From: Bacilli bacterium
Lineage (GTDB): Bacteria > Bacillota_I > Bacilli_A > RFN20 > DUOF01
DNA: 64,000 bases
Direction of reading: 5' to 3'
Assembly: GCA_017517765.1 (NCBI GenBank)
Contig: JAFWYE010000006.1
Coordinates: forward strand, 744,001 to 808,000
Shown: one piece after another, positions 40,101 through 50,900 of the stretch
Layout: each line of letters starts with the position of its first letter
How positions within the stretch are numbered: the stretch's first letter is position 1
Made by a program: the position numbers and the translations under genes
Notes under the pieces: generated by a model
The model's database searches: none
What the model was told of the DNA's origin: nothing
The model's input: only the letters and a program-made list of their open reading frames with translations

Positions 40101-43100
40101 GTAGTGCAACACTAACAATTGTTAACCCTGGAAATGCAACGGTAGACAAAGCTAGTTTAGTGATCACACCTGCTTCAATTACAATCGAGGTAACAGAGGG
40201 TCAAACAAAAATGTATGGATGTGCATATAATGGACTTAATACTGTTAGTTCATATTCATACACTTATGCTGATGGATATAGTAATTGTGAAGTTGGTACT
40301 GGATTAAATTATGATTTAGGCTATGCTTACACTGTTATAGGTGATAAAGATTACTATATTTATAACTATGGATATTATGATGACGACTATAGTTATGAGG
40401 ATATTACTTATACAAGTAACGGAATAAATCAAGTTATTAAAGGAGAATCTAACGTTACATTAGATGATTCATTATTAATCGCTGCACCAATGAGAAAAGG
40501 TAGCAGAAGCACCGCTTTAAATGCTGGAGTATTGTATAGGGTTGAAAATAGTATTTATAACAATTCTATAAGTTATGCTTCTATTGTTGCTGCGGCTAAT
40601 GCTGCTCAAGCAGAAAACGCTGCTTATCAAGGTCAAAGCGTGGGAACATATACGATTACATTAGGAAATCTTAATGCTGCATTAACAAGTTTGTACTCTA
40701 ATTATAAAGAAGAAAATAACAAGGTTTGTAATGCAAGTAATGTCCCAGGAAGCGGGAACAGTGAGGTTTGTAGAAACTATATAATCAATTATTATGGTTC
40801 TACATCTGTAGAAGAAACTCATGTTTATGATAGCGAAGACAAAGATGATTTAACATTTACAATCACAACAAGAGTTGCATTTATATATGCATTATATAAT
40901 TCTAAAGTCTATGGTAATGCTGAGCCAGTAGAAACTCTAACTTGTGATGAAGATATGATAGATGCTGGAATTTGTGACAATGTTGGTGATGTTATAACTC
41001 TTGGTGTTACAGAATATTACACTAAGTATAACAGTTTAGCTAAGGCGCCTTATGTTGCTAGTATAGAAACTGCTGGAAACATATCGTTTGAATATGATGC
41101 AACAGTTACTACAAACGATAAGCAAACTGATGTAGTTGTTGGAGAATCATCAAGAAAAGGTATGAATAATGGAGATAGAGATATCGATGATATTGTTGGT
41201 GTTTATAACTTTATATTTGATGATGTAAACACTACAACATACTCACAAAACAACTATGTATTGAACTTCTATTATAGAAGAACTGTAAGTGATGCAATAA
41301 GCATTGTTGATGGTGTTATAGATGAGGATACTAACCCATATATACTTGATGCAACTAGTTATAATCAATATATGGCTGTAAACGAGAATGGTACAACAGT
41401 TGAAATTGTAGATTCTCAAGAAAAGAGAGTATATTTCGAAATTAATCTTAGAAAAATTTATGTTAAACTAATTAATTTCTCTAAGGTGTATGGAATTGAA
41501 GATGATAGAAGTTACTTTGACTTAGCTATTTGTGCTACAGGTGATGAAGTAATTGGATATGATAGCAAAGGAAATGCAACGTGCAGTTTTGCTGAAGGTG
41601 TAACATTTACAGAACATGGTTTAACACCAAGTCACAAAAACGATTACATGGTTGATGGAGTATTAAATCAAGAAAAATTTAAAGACGATTTCTATGTAAC
41701 ATTCATTAGAGCGCTAGGTGAAAATACTACTTGTCCTTCTCAAAATGTGACAGGAACAATTCATGGACACTTTACTGAAGGTGCTACAACTTATAGTTAT
41801 GATTTAGGTTGTAAAAATTATCCTGATGATATTACTGGTTATGAAGCGCTAGGTATTATTAATCAATCTAGCAATTCACTTCCTGGATATAACTATGAGG
41901 TGACATATGAAGAGGGAGATATGATTATTCTTCCTAGAACAATCAAAATTACTCCTGATAGTGGACAAGGATTCCAATATGGTTCATATACTTATCCTAG
42001 TTTGATACCTGCAATAACATTTACAAACGCTTTAGAAAATGCTTCTTATTCAGATACTACTAGAAAAGTAATTACTTATAATGTTGGTGCAACTACACTT
42101 GTTAGAATTGTAAATAGGGATGGCACTAGCGAAGCAACAACTATAACTACAAATGAATTAGGGCTAGTTAATGCAGGAGATACAAGAATTTGTTTGAATA
42201 ATATTGATGGAAATAATAAGTTCTGCATAAATGATAGACAAGATACTTATGATGTAGATAAAACTGAAAAAACAACAAGTTCATATGTTGAAAACGTAAG
42301 TGGAAGCGATAGTGAATTTACAACATATGTATTTGGAGATGTCTATAATGATGAAGATAGCAGAAGAAGTGCTCTTGATAGAATAATTGTTAATAACGAT
42401 TCGCAAAGATATAATAGAAACGTTGGTGTTTATACAATTGTAAAAGGTGATATCACTGATCATAGTGGTAACTATTATATAGAATTTAATGATACTGCGG
42501 TTACATATTCTATAACTCCAGCCACATTGAATATTAATCCAGATGCTAATCAAAGCAAAACTTATGGAGAAGCAGATAAGGAATTAACATTTACACTTAC
42601 AACTAAGTATGTAGTAAACTCTACACAATATGTAATGTATAATGATTCAATTGTTAGTATTAAAGATGTAGATGGTAACGATGTATCTATAGATAGAACT
42701 GCAGAAAAGATCTTAGTTACTAAAGGCAGCGAAATCTTGTTGAGTGGCTATGCATATTATGAAAATATGGAAGGCGATTACAATTATGGAGTTATTAAAA
42801 ATTCTAATAAGAAAGAAAATTCGGTTTCACTTCCTCAAGTTGAGGTTGAAGGTATGTCATATGACAAGTATTGTTATGATAATTACAATGGTGGTGCTGC
42901 AGGTGCTGCTATTAACAATTGTGATGGTGCAACTAGAAAAGTGTCGTATGAAACAACAACATTAGTTCTTGTTGGATATTTGTATGTTACAGATTATGTA
43001 CAAAAAGCAGGAACTTATAAGATTGCTAATGGATTTGTTGTTAGCGACAATGAGTTTGACAAGAAAAACTACAATTTAACATTTAATGATGATGTGGATT

Positions 43101-46100
43101 TTGTGATAAGCAAATTAGATATAAACATTCATTTAAAAGATGTTACTAAAGAATATGGAAAAGCTACTGATAACTATAAATGCGATATTGGTGTTATTTG
43201 TGAAACTGGATACATGAGTGCACAAGATCATGAAAATATGTTGGAATATAATTTTGACATCTCATATAAAGATTCAGCTGATATTATAGCGGCAGGAACA
43301 TATGATGGCGAAAGCATGGTGCTTATGGTTAATGCAATTAATGATAACTACTATACTCAAAGTGAAGGTAGAGAAGATAAAAACAATTACTTAGGTATAA
43401 GTGTTGTAAGGAAGAATAACAATGATAGTGCATGTAGCGTTAGTGATGATGTTTATGGTTGTGAAGATGCAGGAGAATATAATCTAGCAATAAAGAAATA
43501 TGATGTTATTCTTACAGAAAAAGATGGAAGTACTAGATATGATGACAACTATAATTTAATGGTTGAAAATGTTGCGACTGAGACTCAAGAAATAACTAAT
43601 AAAGATGATGGTGCTTATGTATATATTTCTGTTAATCCAAGTAGTCACGAGGTAGAGGATATTGATACAATAGTATTAATTAAAAATTTAACAAAGAAAC
43701 TTACAATAACTCAAAGAACTGTTGATATATTTGTAAATACTAATGTAAATTCTACTGAAGCAAATTACTTTGAGATTGAACAAAACATTGAGGTTCCAAC
43801 TTTACCAACAGTTGATAATTCATATAACTTAACTGGTTATACATATGATCCAGATGGAATATATCATGGTGTTGGGGAAGATGCTAGTAGTAAGAGTTCT
43901 AGTGCTAATCTTCCTAATACTTATGGAACTATTGTTTGGGGTGGACAACCAAGTCAAGTAAGAACATTAGATGCTTTAGTTGGAGCAGTTGCTTATTGTA
44001 ATGAAGCTAGAAATGGCGATAACTATGCAGATAGATATCCAACTGTAGGAACATTATGTACTGGTACAGGAGCATTGGTTTATAATGATGAAAAAGCTAC
44101 TGTGAATACTGCTACAAAAGATAAATTTATTCTAATAACTAGAGATACAGCAAATAGCAAAGGTTTAAAAATAAGACCTAATACAACTGGTGCTGCAGTT
44201 GAAGGAAATGAATATGAAGTAAAGAACTATGTTGTTAACTTCTATCCTGGTGCTGTGCATGTTGTTGGAGATGATAAGGCTCCAATTGTAGTAGTTGGAA
44301 ATACTGATTACTATATAGAAGCAAATGCGTTCTATGATGCAGCTACAGGAAATATTATTGGAAGTTATACTGGGGTTGATACAATTCTTGAATATTTAGC
44401 TAATGGTGATACAACAGAATATATCATGGCTAATGTAGATGAGAATGGTAAGCTATATATATCATTACCAACAAAAGATTTAGCTATCACACAATCATCA
44501 TTACAATCAACTTATGGTGTAAGTAGTGATGGATATCAAGGTATAGTAAGCGGTATAGAGCAAGCGCTAGTTTATCCATTTACATCTAACTATGCACATA
44601 TGTCTGAAGCTAAAGCTGATAGTAAGGAAGGTTCTTATCTAAATGAAACTAATATCACTATGCTTGAAGAATTAATTACAACATTTATTAAATGGTTTGA
44701 TATTGATGCTTATGATAGTGGTCAATATATAAATGGCGAGTATTTGCAAAGAAGATTTGATAAGTATTACTACATTGCAATTAATAAGCATGGTTATGAT
44801 ATTGCTGGAGATATTGATAATGAGTTTGCAATTAACAAAGTGGGTACATATGATGTTAGCATCTATGTAATGGATAATGCAGGAAGAGTTAGTAAAGATG
44901 GCAATATTGCTAGATTACATATTATAGATACTACATCTCCTACATTGGGAACACTAAATTTATATAGTGCACCAGTGAAGTGTGACTCTAATTGTGATGC
45001 TCAAGATAGTTGGTACATTGATGCTCCAAAAGTTAAGCTTGCTTCATTTAATAAGTATAAGCAAGTTGATGATGGAGAAGGTAACTTTACTTATGTATTA
45101 GATCCAGAAGGAGAATATATCTATTATACAGAAATAGGTAATGATTCTGCCCCATATAAACTTATAAGCGATTTGACATTAACAACAATCGATTATGTGG
45201 ATTATGTTGATACAAGTTCTACTAAGTTTATGGCATATGGTGTAATGCATCATACGTGGGCAAGTAGTGAGTCAGGAATTTACTTGACTATAACTGGAGG
45301 CAGTGATAACTCATTTACCGTGGAAGATGATACTCAACAAAGTCAATGGAGACATTATTATAGTCTTGATGGAGGAAGTTACTGGAGTGATTATTTAGTT
45401 ACTGCTGGTATGAGCGGCTATAATGCTTTATCAACTGATGGAACAAGACAAATAAATATTATGACTAGCGATTTTGGCGTTAGTACTTCAGAGAGTGGTA
45501 CAACAAGATATAGCTTTACATATGCGGTATGTTATGAAGATTGTAAAGTTATCGAATCATTCTATAAGGTTAATGTTGGTGGAAATACTTATGAGTTTAC
45601 TGAAAGCCAAATTCAAGGAAGAAAATTCGATATGAATGAAATTACTCATTGTAGTATTAATTCACAAGGAACACTTATTACTTGTGTTGAAAGTGGTGTT
45701 ACTAAGTATACTAAACTAGAGGGTAATGAGTTTACATATTGGGGTAATAACTACATGATTTTAGGAAACCATATAGTTACAAATCCAGGACATGAATATA
45801 CTGCTACTTTGGTAGATTATTCTATAACTTTGGATGATGGAATTACATATAAGTATGATAAAGCTGCAGGAGTATTATATAGAGAGTATTTTGGAATATT
45901 TGGAATTGATACTGGAGCAGGTATTGAAATAGATATAGATGGAGTAACTTACTTGATGGTTGGAGCAGATATTAAACTAGAAGGTGCTACAGTTACTACA
46001 ATAGATTTAACTACAAATGCATTTGTGCTTAATGGTAAAACTTATAACTATATTGTTGATGCTAGTAGAGATTATTACTATGCATATGATAAATATACAG

Positions 46101-47866
46101 TTACTCAAGATTACTTTAAGATTAATGGGGTAACATATACGTTTACAGGCCCAGGTAGTTTGAATGTTGGTAGCAGAGATATAGTTACAATAAGAACTAA
46201 TAAGCAATATCACAATACTTATACTTTATATGATAAATATCTAAAGGGTATTACAACTACATATAGAGATAGTGCTAGTGGTGAAGTTAATTCGTTGACT
46301 GTTTCAAATGAGATGATTATGTTTAGCGAATATATTACAAGCAAGGTTGCTTGGAATAGAGCTCAAAATGATACAACAGGTACAGTTAATGCTGAGCTAT
46401 CCAACTATCTAAATTATTCTGTGGACACAAAATATTACCAAGACAAAAAAGATGCATATCTTGATACTACATCTCCACTTTCAGGAATAACAATATATGA
46501 TACTGGAGGAACAGTTGTTAGATATGGCGATGGAAATAAATTATTCACATATGAATATGGTTACTATAATACAACTGCATTAAGTCCTACTAAAACATAT
46601 AATCTTAGAGGAAAAGTTTACACTGTAGATATTGCTAATAATAAAGTTATTGATCATAGTAATGGTGATAAGGAATATCATGTTACTACAACAAGTGACC
46701 CAGATACTAATAAGAGATATAAATATGTAATTAATTATGTGACTTATTATATTGATGAGGCTGTGGAAAATGTTTATTGGCTACCTGCATATATTGAAAC
46801 TTATGTTGGTGGTAAAGATACTGCTAAAGGCGGAAGTATTAATACAGTGGAAGTTCCTATGTATGATGTATTAAACTCTGTGTTGGTTGGTAATATTACT
46901 ACAGATACTATTGGTACTTATAGACTTATGAATGAGAGAAATACAAATACTGCTTTATCTAGTGGTATAGGAAGTACAAAATATAAAACTGGTGGAACAG
47001 CTAATTTATATGACTTTATTTACCTAGGAATATATGGAAAAGGTATTTACTATAAAGATATTGATTATATCGTTTCTTATGTGGATCCAGATGATGATAC
47101 TTTAAAGAAAGTTAATTTAAATAGCGAATTTAAAACTTGTTATGAAAACTATACAGATGCTGAAGGAAATCATATGATTACTCAAGATTGTGCTCAAGAG
47201 ATAATTGCTAATGTGATTAAACCTAGAGGAAGCAGTAGAGAAGATATCACTTATGATGTTTATTACATTATAAGAGATAAGGCAGGAAATGCTAGCGCAG
47301 TTATTGCTAAGGGTATATTATATGCAACAATTTATCCGTCAACAAATGTTATAATTCAAAATGTTGCTGCAAGTTTAACTAATAGTGAAATTGTAGCTGT
47401 TAATTTAGGGGATAATACTTACTCTATAACAGCAAATCAAGGTGTAAGTACAACTTTATTACAAGAAGCATTTGAAATCAATTATGTTAAAACAAGGACA
47501 GGACAAAATTATAATAATCAAGCAACAATGATGATTTATAAAAACGATGAACTTATAGCAAATAATGTTGCGGGTGTTAATTTCTTAGAATATATAGACT
47601 CTAGTGAAATTGCAGATTATAAAATAGTTTACAACATGACTACAACTCATACTCCTGCATTTGGAGATGACATTGTAATTCATGGTGATGAAGTAACGTT
47701 ATACTTGAGTATAACTAGTCCGAAAGTGGACGAAACAGATGACATTAAAATTAATGATATATTTAGATATGAATCTAACTATATTGGAATTGTAATGTTT
47801 ATAGGATTTATCTTATTATCGGCATTATTTATTGCAATGCTAATTCTTAAAAACAAGAAGAGATAA
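34112..47866 (+). CDS. Giant MBG/YDG-repeat cell-surface protein (paralogue B)
   Basis: The 4,584-residue product starts at ATG 34112, 10 bases after a GGGGG tract resembling that of gene 2. The signal peptide has a hydrophobic core and a likely cut after EVAKA. The N-terminal Ig-like region shares landmarks with giant 2 (Y-G-L-A-Q-P-I-N, paired Cys, D-T-F-G-N, D-C-R-V-E-L-G). Twelve MBG/YDG-type modules follow (37225-44280) in the same order as in giant 2, then Ig-like domains, a block of short hairpin-like repeats (45560-46215) and a membrane helix near residue 4,555-4,578 with tail KNKKR. It is therefore a whole-gene duplicate of gene 2 that has diverged. Predicted role: surface adhesin or stalk. 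It is probably cotranscribed with giant gene 4, which begins 42 bases downstream. Confidence 0.85.
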   Translation: MKNKLFYLGKINIAKVLVLGCIFIMSLFCGEVAKAAPSVTILSSTSKGNVTGDNAYDAKTINGISYIQGTGISDKDGIKFELTNAYEDIDDYTAIAIWEQGFSSSAGVDFQDYDRWYIDTIACPNEDYANCALQLDTSADKDYIAKDASDHFITYGANKLVYYVVESQNNKDSADVVTVADFTNFFTSKKIIYTYRIRNLKSANTLLPSFGFKEIYVNFWRASGEEAVDDSSASMTIKYGLAQPINFVDTHTNYTHPDYDDDNPVVCSNHADYICIDYEDSNGIPSESTTREELVNIYVPNTVIYTHAATTSNSIKDSYKDADGVKASVKAANTVYGINYFCEGSGIVPATINNPGDGYSVSCGTDALREYLYVDSELIGSDIRSVTTFTNGQTYFATSTYQMTLTVDSRGNYVVFIRDTFGNVNSKAIINVDDIINQALLAYFQKSNAKEDVRDVNGWFAEEFVTNSDVYVSITMSATTVIKVGLPIVPAETTLLDSEYVKEVRYWRVDGSLYDSDICVEDVGNGCAIKPSDDDSTQLYYRANTSTDPVPGTDWESFVGNVMTMRIHSNGRYRFYIETFAGNNTDNDGTSPVTGEQKNPRVEIYKMDKNAPEIKFGGKDDLNCSGATCKYEENTFPYYQGTGSTKGSVINKLVNGSEGSIQINYSKNSIYYVSANGGNSILASASDADIFFTYLMALTNSGTYISENLYMYDGDTEEYSYSTATAGGVTYTLVDNPGLSSMSEEAYRKYIISNDIKYTAYSLATNSDMTIVIDGNVYDLQQSNIKIEYIDHSDGTTPVCEKLSSLKVDLNADNVIDQTDCVNYYLDHGIDFDIKVTAYDVVEERLKDENGNEVKDAEGKYTIINVMGNVQTRTIHVDVVDDTAPGFNSIINNYNVGTDCRVELGNLIGGSADQDMDMIMDCYAISTTTNATPAVTTYNFEDNVFASSFTQIQDANVRSNVKMYILSKETHKWVSLDDGYVPNRSGKYAVLVVISDNASTNTVFDLSGNSYHEEMVDNESSITIAGNAIGVLVSYHVDKKIVLINPNNNEKDYGEEDPIFSYCVWVNKNTVGIKEYLEAPFTDMTVFTRVGCAEYNADKSAVSLTEAQLRDLFQGNYGIANFDGILTRQESGIYNDEQFNNTNNIINNYVGLYKIVLGTLTISGTDADGDDLGEDYIVKIDPNNRSEDPQLAKQAGKCNLVDSQLTSSNALVNRNETDYADCYAFDEDDDFFVESKAMFTIKQVVLTVSANGSFKEYGTVDPNYDNSNKNTTNEKITASASAYLNGYSIVSGLQYSDTIGVILGVLRRQTGEDVGLYSICNYRGTSYNGSALTDTILEDPNDMLIVGGGVAYTSCATFDPYADVSVRVTSYLDGIRVIDDAYISSRALYIETNKQYEYYKTLNTTTELRNNNYANYVIEYQANTFSINPASMVVQPTPGQRREYSYSGVDEINPWEIVVYGEKTFAKSDNAAFNGYTANSATYAVVSENDRKSVDTIDANLDEEHYNNASEVRDAGWTLIRDNKTYTGFKTNETYSMFTGRLALVSGDYTLNSSLGVYQNMNAGWYAFDVLDEDKSTLELLGNGRNQCAYADYVSITGTTYSSECRNYNLVLDLEYRTLDGYKNGDKDADNNDVVVVYRSKLGYCKTTALGAVSDAEVQCSDDISSQILFEVYRREIILEFNSLLEKIPSNDAHMVYGYRYDYYETNLFEITSTSANKNHLENYLFYCYPSYEDGLVGTVSNPSNTCTGNPWYGLTENDTWVNIGLEFHLHSVVSNEASSIYYTSGVDYAIPAGRYYVYSTISNTAKQNYKYNYLGGTLTIKTKTVGIELTDYSKEYGNVYYTNENCKIKDGSLLSGANSLIDDCLATGDEATSNTANNTYGFVINELDSKDTIADNFIGRPKRESNLDASYVDVNGLQENVGIYEIDDGTIISKHNNTLNSTCTDNFVGDEAAGCVVVGGDDYKINNYMVNNDADYELTYYLLKNGTVDNSKDYSSSATLTIVNPGNATVDKASLVITPASITIEVTEGQTKMYGCAYNGLNTVSSYSYTYADGYSNCEVGTGLNYDLGYAYTVIGDKDYYIYNYGYYDDDYSYEDITYTSNGINQVIKGESNVTLDDSLLIAAPMRKGSRSTALNAGVLYRVENSIYNNSISYASIVAAANAAQAENAAYQGQSVGTYTITLGNLNAALTSLYSNYKEENNKVCNASNVPGSGNSEVCRNYIINYYGSTSVEETHVYDSEDKDDLTFTITTRVAFIYALYNSKVYGNAEPVETLTCDEDMIDAGICDNVGDVITLGVTEYYTKYNSLAKAPYVASIETAGNISFEYDATVTTNDKQTDVVVGESSRKGMNNGDRDIDDIVGVYNFIFDDVNTTTYSQNNYVLNFYYRRTVSDAISIVDGVIDEDTNPYILDATSYNQYMAVNENGTTVEIVDSQEKRVYFEINLRKIYVKLINFSKVYGIEDDRSYFDLAICATGDEVIGYDSKGNATCSFAEGVTFTEHGLTPSHKNDYMVDGVLNQEKFKDDFYVTFIRALGENTTCPSQNVTGTIHGHFTEGATTYSYDLGCKNYPDDITGYEALGIINQSSNSLPGYNYEVTYEEGDMIILPRTIKITPDSGQGFQYGSYTYPSLIPAITFTNALENASYSDTTRKVITYNVGATTLVRIVNRDGTSEATTITTNELGLVNAGDTRICLNNIDGNNKFCINDRQDTYDVDKTEKTTSSYVENVSGSDSEFTTYVFGDVYNDEDSRRSALDRIIVNNDSQRYNRNVGVYTIVKGDITDHSGNYYIEFNDTAVTYSITPATLNINPDANQSKTYGEADKELTFTLTTKYVVNSTQYVMYNDSIVSIKDVDGNDVSIDRTAEKILVTKGSEILLSGYAYYENMEGDYNYGVIKNSNKKENSVSLPQVEVEGMSYDKYCYDNYNGGAAGAAINNCDGATRKVSYETTTLVLVGYLYVTDYVQKAGTYKIANGFVVSDNEFDKKNYNLTFNDDVDFVISKLDINIHLKDVTKEYGKATDNYKCDIGVICETGYMSAQDHENMLEYNFDISYKDSADIIAAGTYDGESMVLMVNAINDNYYTQSEGREDKNNYLGISVVRKNNNDSACSVSDDVYGCEDAGEYNLAIKKYDVILTEKDGSTRYDDNYNLMVENVATETQEITNKDDGAYVYISVNPSSHEVEDIDTIVLIKNLTKKLTITQRTVDIFVNTNVNSTEANYFEIEQNIEVPTLPTVDNSYNLTGYTYDPDGIYHGVGEDASSKSSSANLPNTYGTIVWGGQPSQVRTLDALVGAVAYCNEARNGDNYADRYPTVGTLCTGTGALVYNDEKATVNTATKDKFILITRDTANSKGLKIRPNTTGAAVEGNEYEVKNYVVNFYPGAVHVVGDDKAPIVVVGNTDYYIEANAFYDAATGNIIGSYTGVDTILEYLANGDTTEYIMANVDENGKLYISLPTKDLAITQSSLQSTYGVSSDGYQGIVSGIEQALVYPFTSNYAHMSEAKADSKEGSYLNETNITMLEELITTFIKWFDIDAYDSGQYINGEYLQRRFDKYYYIAINKHGYDIAGDIDNEFAINKVGTYDVSIYVMDNAGRVSKDGNIARLHIIDTTSPTLGTLNLYSAPVKCDSNCDAQDSWYIDAPKVKLASFNKYKQVDDGEGNFTYVLDPEGEYIYYTEIGNDSAPYKLISDLTLTTIDYVDYVDTSSTKFMAYGVMHHTWASSESGIYLTITGGSDNSFTVEDDTQQSQWRHYYSLDGGSYWSDYLVTAGMSGYNALSTDGTRQINIMTSDFGVSTSESGTTRYSFTYAVCYEDCKVIESFYKVNVGGNTYEFTESQIQGRKFDMNEITHCSINSQGTLITCVESGVTKYTKLEGNEFTYWGNNYMILGNHIVTNPGHEYTATLVDYSITLDDGITYKYDKAAGVLYREYFGIFGIDTGAGIEIDIDGVTYLMVGADIKLEGATVTTIDLTTNAFVLNGKTYNYIVDASRDYYYAYDKYTVTQDYFKINGVTYTFTGPGSLNVGSRDIVTIRTNKQYHNTYTLYDKYLKGITTTYRDSASGEVNSLTVSNEMIMFSEYITSKVAWNRAQNDTTGTVNAELSNYLNYSVDTKYYQDKKDAYLDTTSPLSGITIYDTGGTVVRYGDGNKLFTYEYGYYNTTALSPTKTYNLRGKVYTVDIANNKVIDHSNGDKEYHVTTTSDPDTNKRYKYVINYVTYYIDEAVENVYWLPAYIETYVGGKDTAKGGSINTVEVPMYDVLNSVLVGNITTDTIGTYRLMNERNTNTALSSGIGSTKYKTGGTANLYDFIYLGIYGKGIYYKDIDYIVSYVDPDDDTLKKVNLNSEFKTCYENYTDAEGNHMITQDCAQEIIANVIKPRGSSREDITYDVYYIIRDKAGNASAVIAKGILYATIYPSTNVIIQNVAASLTNSEIVAVNLGDNTYSITANQGVSTTLLQEAFEINYVKTRTGQNYNNQATMMIYKNDELIANNVAGVNFLEYIDSSEIADYKIVYNMTTTHTPAFGDDIVIHGDEVTLYLSITSPKVDETDDIKINDIFRYESNYIGIVMFIGFILLSALFIAMLILKNKKR
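37225..44280 (+). repeat. Ladder of 12 MBG/YDG-type modules in giant protein 3
   Basis: Openings lie near 37225, 37837, 38400, 39133, 39581, 40173, 40873, 41451, 41938, 42525, 43117 and 43717. The tags in order are NEKDYG, SFKEYG, QRREYS, HMVYGY, SKEYGN, QTKMYGC, NSKVYGN, FSKVYGI, SGQGFQYG, QSKTYG, TKEYGK and DIFVNT. They line up one-to-one with giant 2, most clearly at steps 2, 6, 9, 11 and 12. Confidence 0.75.
45560..46215 (+). repeat. Large block of hairpin-like repeats in giant protein 3
   Basis: At least seven units in succession, including YKVNVGGNTYEFTE, YWGNNYMILG, ITLDDGITYKYDK, IDIDGVTYLMVG, FVLNGKTYNYIV and FKINGVTYTFTG. They lie after the Ig-like domain with S-D-N-S-F-T and before the C-terminal Ig region. 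The matching place in giant 2 (about 32280-32400) has only a short stretch, so the block was expanded in one paralogue or lost from the other. A similar smaller pair lies at 46585-46780. Confidence 0.6.
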
Positions 47867-47908
47867 ATCTTAAGAAAGTAGAAAAAATTGGAAAGGGGTG
47901 TGATAAAT

Positions 47909-50900
47909 ATGAAGAAGATACTGCGCGTATTTTTTCTAGTTTTCACATTCCTTTTCTTTAATCTACTCTCTATAAACGTTAGTAGCATTGAGGCAACAGG
48001 AGCTGATGTGACACTTGATCTTACTAATGCTTATAGAGGAGAGATTAGAAATTATTGGGCACTTGTTAACTATGGTAATAGTTTTGTTGGAGAGAATACT
48101 ATTTCTATATTCTTAGATCCAGATGCAATAGCTAACCCTAATGTAAAATATATACTTATTAGTGAATATGATGAGAATGGGGATATTATATCTACCTATT
48201 ATGAAAGAGGTGTGGATAGTAGTTTCGGTTCTAGCTTCTTATATTCATTTGTTAATGAAGATTATGGTAATAAAACATTTACAATATTCTTATTAAGTGA
48301 CCTTTATACTTTGCCATTTAGTATAATAGATAGAATTGATATTAATAATATTGAAAAACTTCGCACGATTGAAGGATTGTCTCGTGCGGATTTTGACATT
48401 TATTCGGATGAATATGACATCTATGCTAGAGGGGCAGATGTTGTATGGACTAGCACTCCTTATAAAGTATATGTTGATATATTAAATAACAGTTGTGATT
48501 ATAAGGTAAAAACAATTAGTTATAGTTATATTCATAAAAATGCTGATGGAAGTGAAAGATTAATAACTGGTAATGCGATTAAAGATGAAGTTGGATGTAA
48601 CAAGTTTTATTTTATGGTTAATGAAAACGCTGTTTATGATATAAAAGTGGAAGATTACTTTGGCTATTCAAAACCAGCTGAGGGCGAACATTGGCAAGTT
48701 GAAATTGTAAACTTCCTAGATACTACAGTACAATTAGTTGTTGACTATGATCATAGCTTAACAAATACGAGCGTTTATTTAGAAGTTTCTGTATATGATG
48801 GTAAAGGAATGGCATATCCTCCAAGTTTAATAGAGACACTTACTGTAACTGATGAAGATGGTAATGTGGTTGATATCAAAAATATTTATACATATGAAGC
48901 TACTAAAAACGGTTTGTATATTGTTACTTGTAAGACGACAATAAGCGAGACTTATGTTGAAGTAAATATTACTAATATCGATAAGGTTAATCCTGTAGTT
49001 TATATTGTTGATGAAATTTACCTTAATTCTTCAGACGTGGAATCAGCACCATATATATTTGATCCTAATACATATATTCTTTCAACTGATGATATTACTC
49101 CAGGTGATAAAATAAGAAAAGTGATCAATTATTATTATGTTAGTGAAGCTGATTTGACTTGTAAAACTACTATGGGTAACAGATTAGACTATGAATTATT
49201 TGATTATTTATATTCAGTTAATGATGTTTGTATGGAAGTTGAAGTATTTGATGAAGCAGGAAATAATGCTTTTGCAAAATCTAAAATTATAGTTTCAGAT
49301 AATACTAAACCAACAATTGATGCTTTAACTAAAGAAATAGAGCTTGAAATCGGCGATGACATGCCAACTGATGAAGAATTGGTAGAAATGTTTAGAGTTG
49401 TAGTAAACGATAACTCTATTAAGTATAACCCTGAGAGAATAATCATAACTGAGGGAGACCTAAGTAATGTTAATTTGGAAGAATTAGGTGTTTATGAAGT
49501 TTATATTTATAGTATAGATGAAGCAGGAAATCAAAGTGAAATTTTGCCACTTACAGTAGTTGTTACACGTAGAATTTTAGTTATCGATGCAATTCCTAAT
49601 CAATATATTGTTTATGGAGAAGAAATGATTGATATCTTGTATACATGTAATGGAAATCCTTGTAAGAATTTGGATAATCCTGAAGAGAGTGAAATATTAG
49701 TTTCAGATTGGAATAAGCTAACTGGAGCATTATATATACCGACTGGTTCTATATATACAGGTGAATATGACATCTACTCTACATTAACAATTAACTCTAA
49801 TAAGTATTATATAGATTTGAATGATTTAGGAGTGTTTACAATTAAACCAAGAACATTCAAAATAATAGCAAATTCATATAGTATAGATTATAAAGATGCT
49901 GAGCCATCACTTACATGGTATATGGATACTAGTGTTTGTAATCCGGATTTATCCACTAAATATACAAGCTTCTTTGAACCAAATTATAGCTGTACTTTTG
50001 TTGGTGGAGATAATTTTGGCGGAGGAAGTTACATACATAACATAATTAATGGAAAAACAATTTATGCTGGAGCAATAAAAAGAGAAGTTGGTACTTTAGT
50101 AAAATATAATGCTGGGGCAGTAACTTATTATAAGATTAATAAAGGTGACTTGGCTGTTAGAGAAATCAGTAGTGGTGGTAGAACCAATTATTCAATTGAT
50201 TTCTATGGAATGGATGGAATACTTACTGTTGTAGAACCAGAAGATTGGGAAGACAAGTATTATAATTACTATTATCTAGATGGTGATGAATATGTTTCAT
50301 TAACTTCTGAAACTGTTTGGGAAGCTGATAAGTATTATTATAAAGATACGGTTACAGGAAATGATATAGATTATTTAACTAGTCAATATGCTAAATTTTA
50401 TATTTATCCAAAATATGTTGAGGTAACATTATCAAATGCAGTAAAAATATATGGTGAGGATGATCCAAATCCTAACTATTTTGATGTTTATAAAGACGAG
50501 TTAAAAGAAGATGGAAAAGGGCATATTCAGTACAACTTTGTTTGCTTCTCATATAAAGAACCAATAAAGAGTATGTGTTTAGAAGGAAGCGCAACTTATT
50601 CACTAGCCGCTTTACAAACTGAAATTGGAATGACAATAAATAGAGAAGATGGAGAAAACGTTGGAAGATACAAAATTAGTGCCACTTATACTAATGATAA
50701 CTATGAAGTATTCTTTAATGAAGATACACATCCTGAGTATAATAGAGAACCTAAACCTGCTGCATATCTTACTATAGTTAAAAGAAATATAGAACTCAGT
50801 GTGGCTGGAGAAACAGGAAATGGAAAATATACTATTTATTATGAGGATGCTTTACCTGTTGTTACAGTAAGATTAGATAGTGATCCTAATATATTGCATG

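Noticed and set aside
47888..47890. TTG start for giant gene 4
   Set aside because: It lies upstream of the ribosome binding site GAAAGGGGTG that serves ATG 47909.
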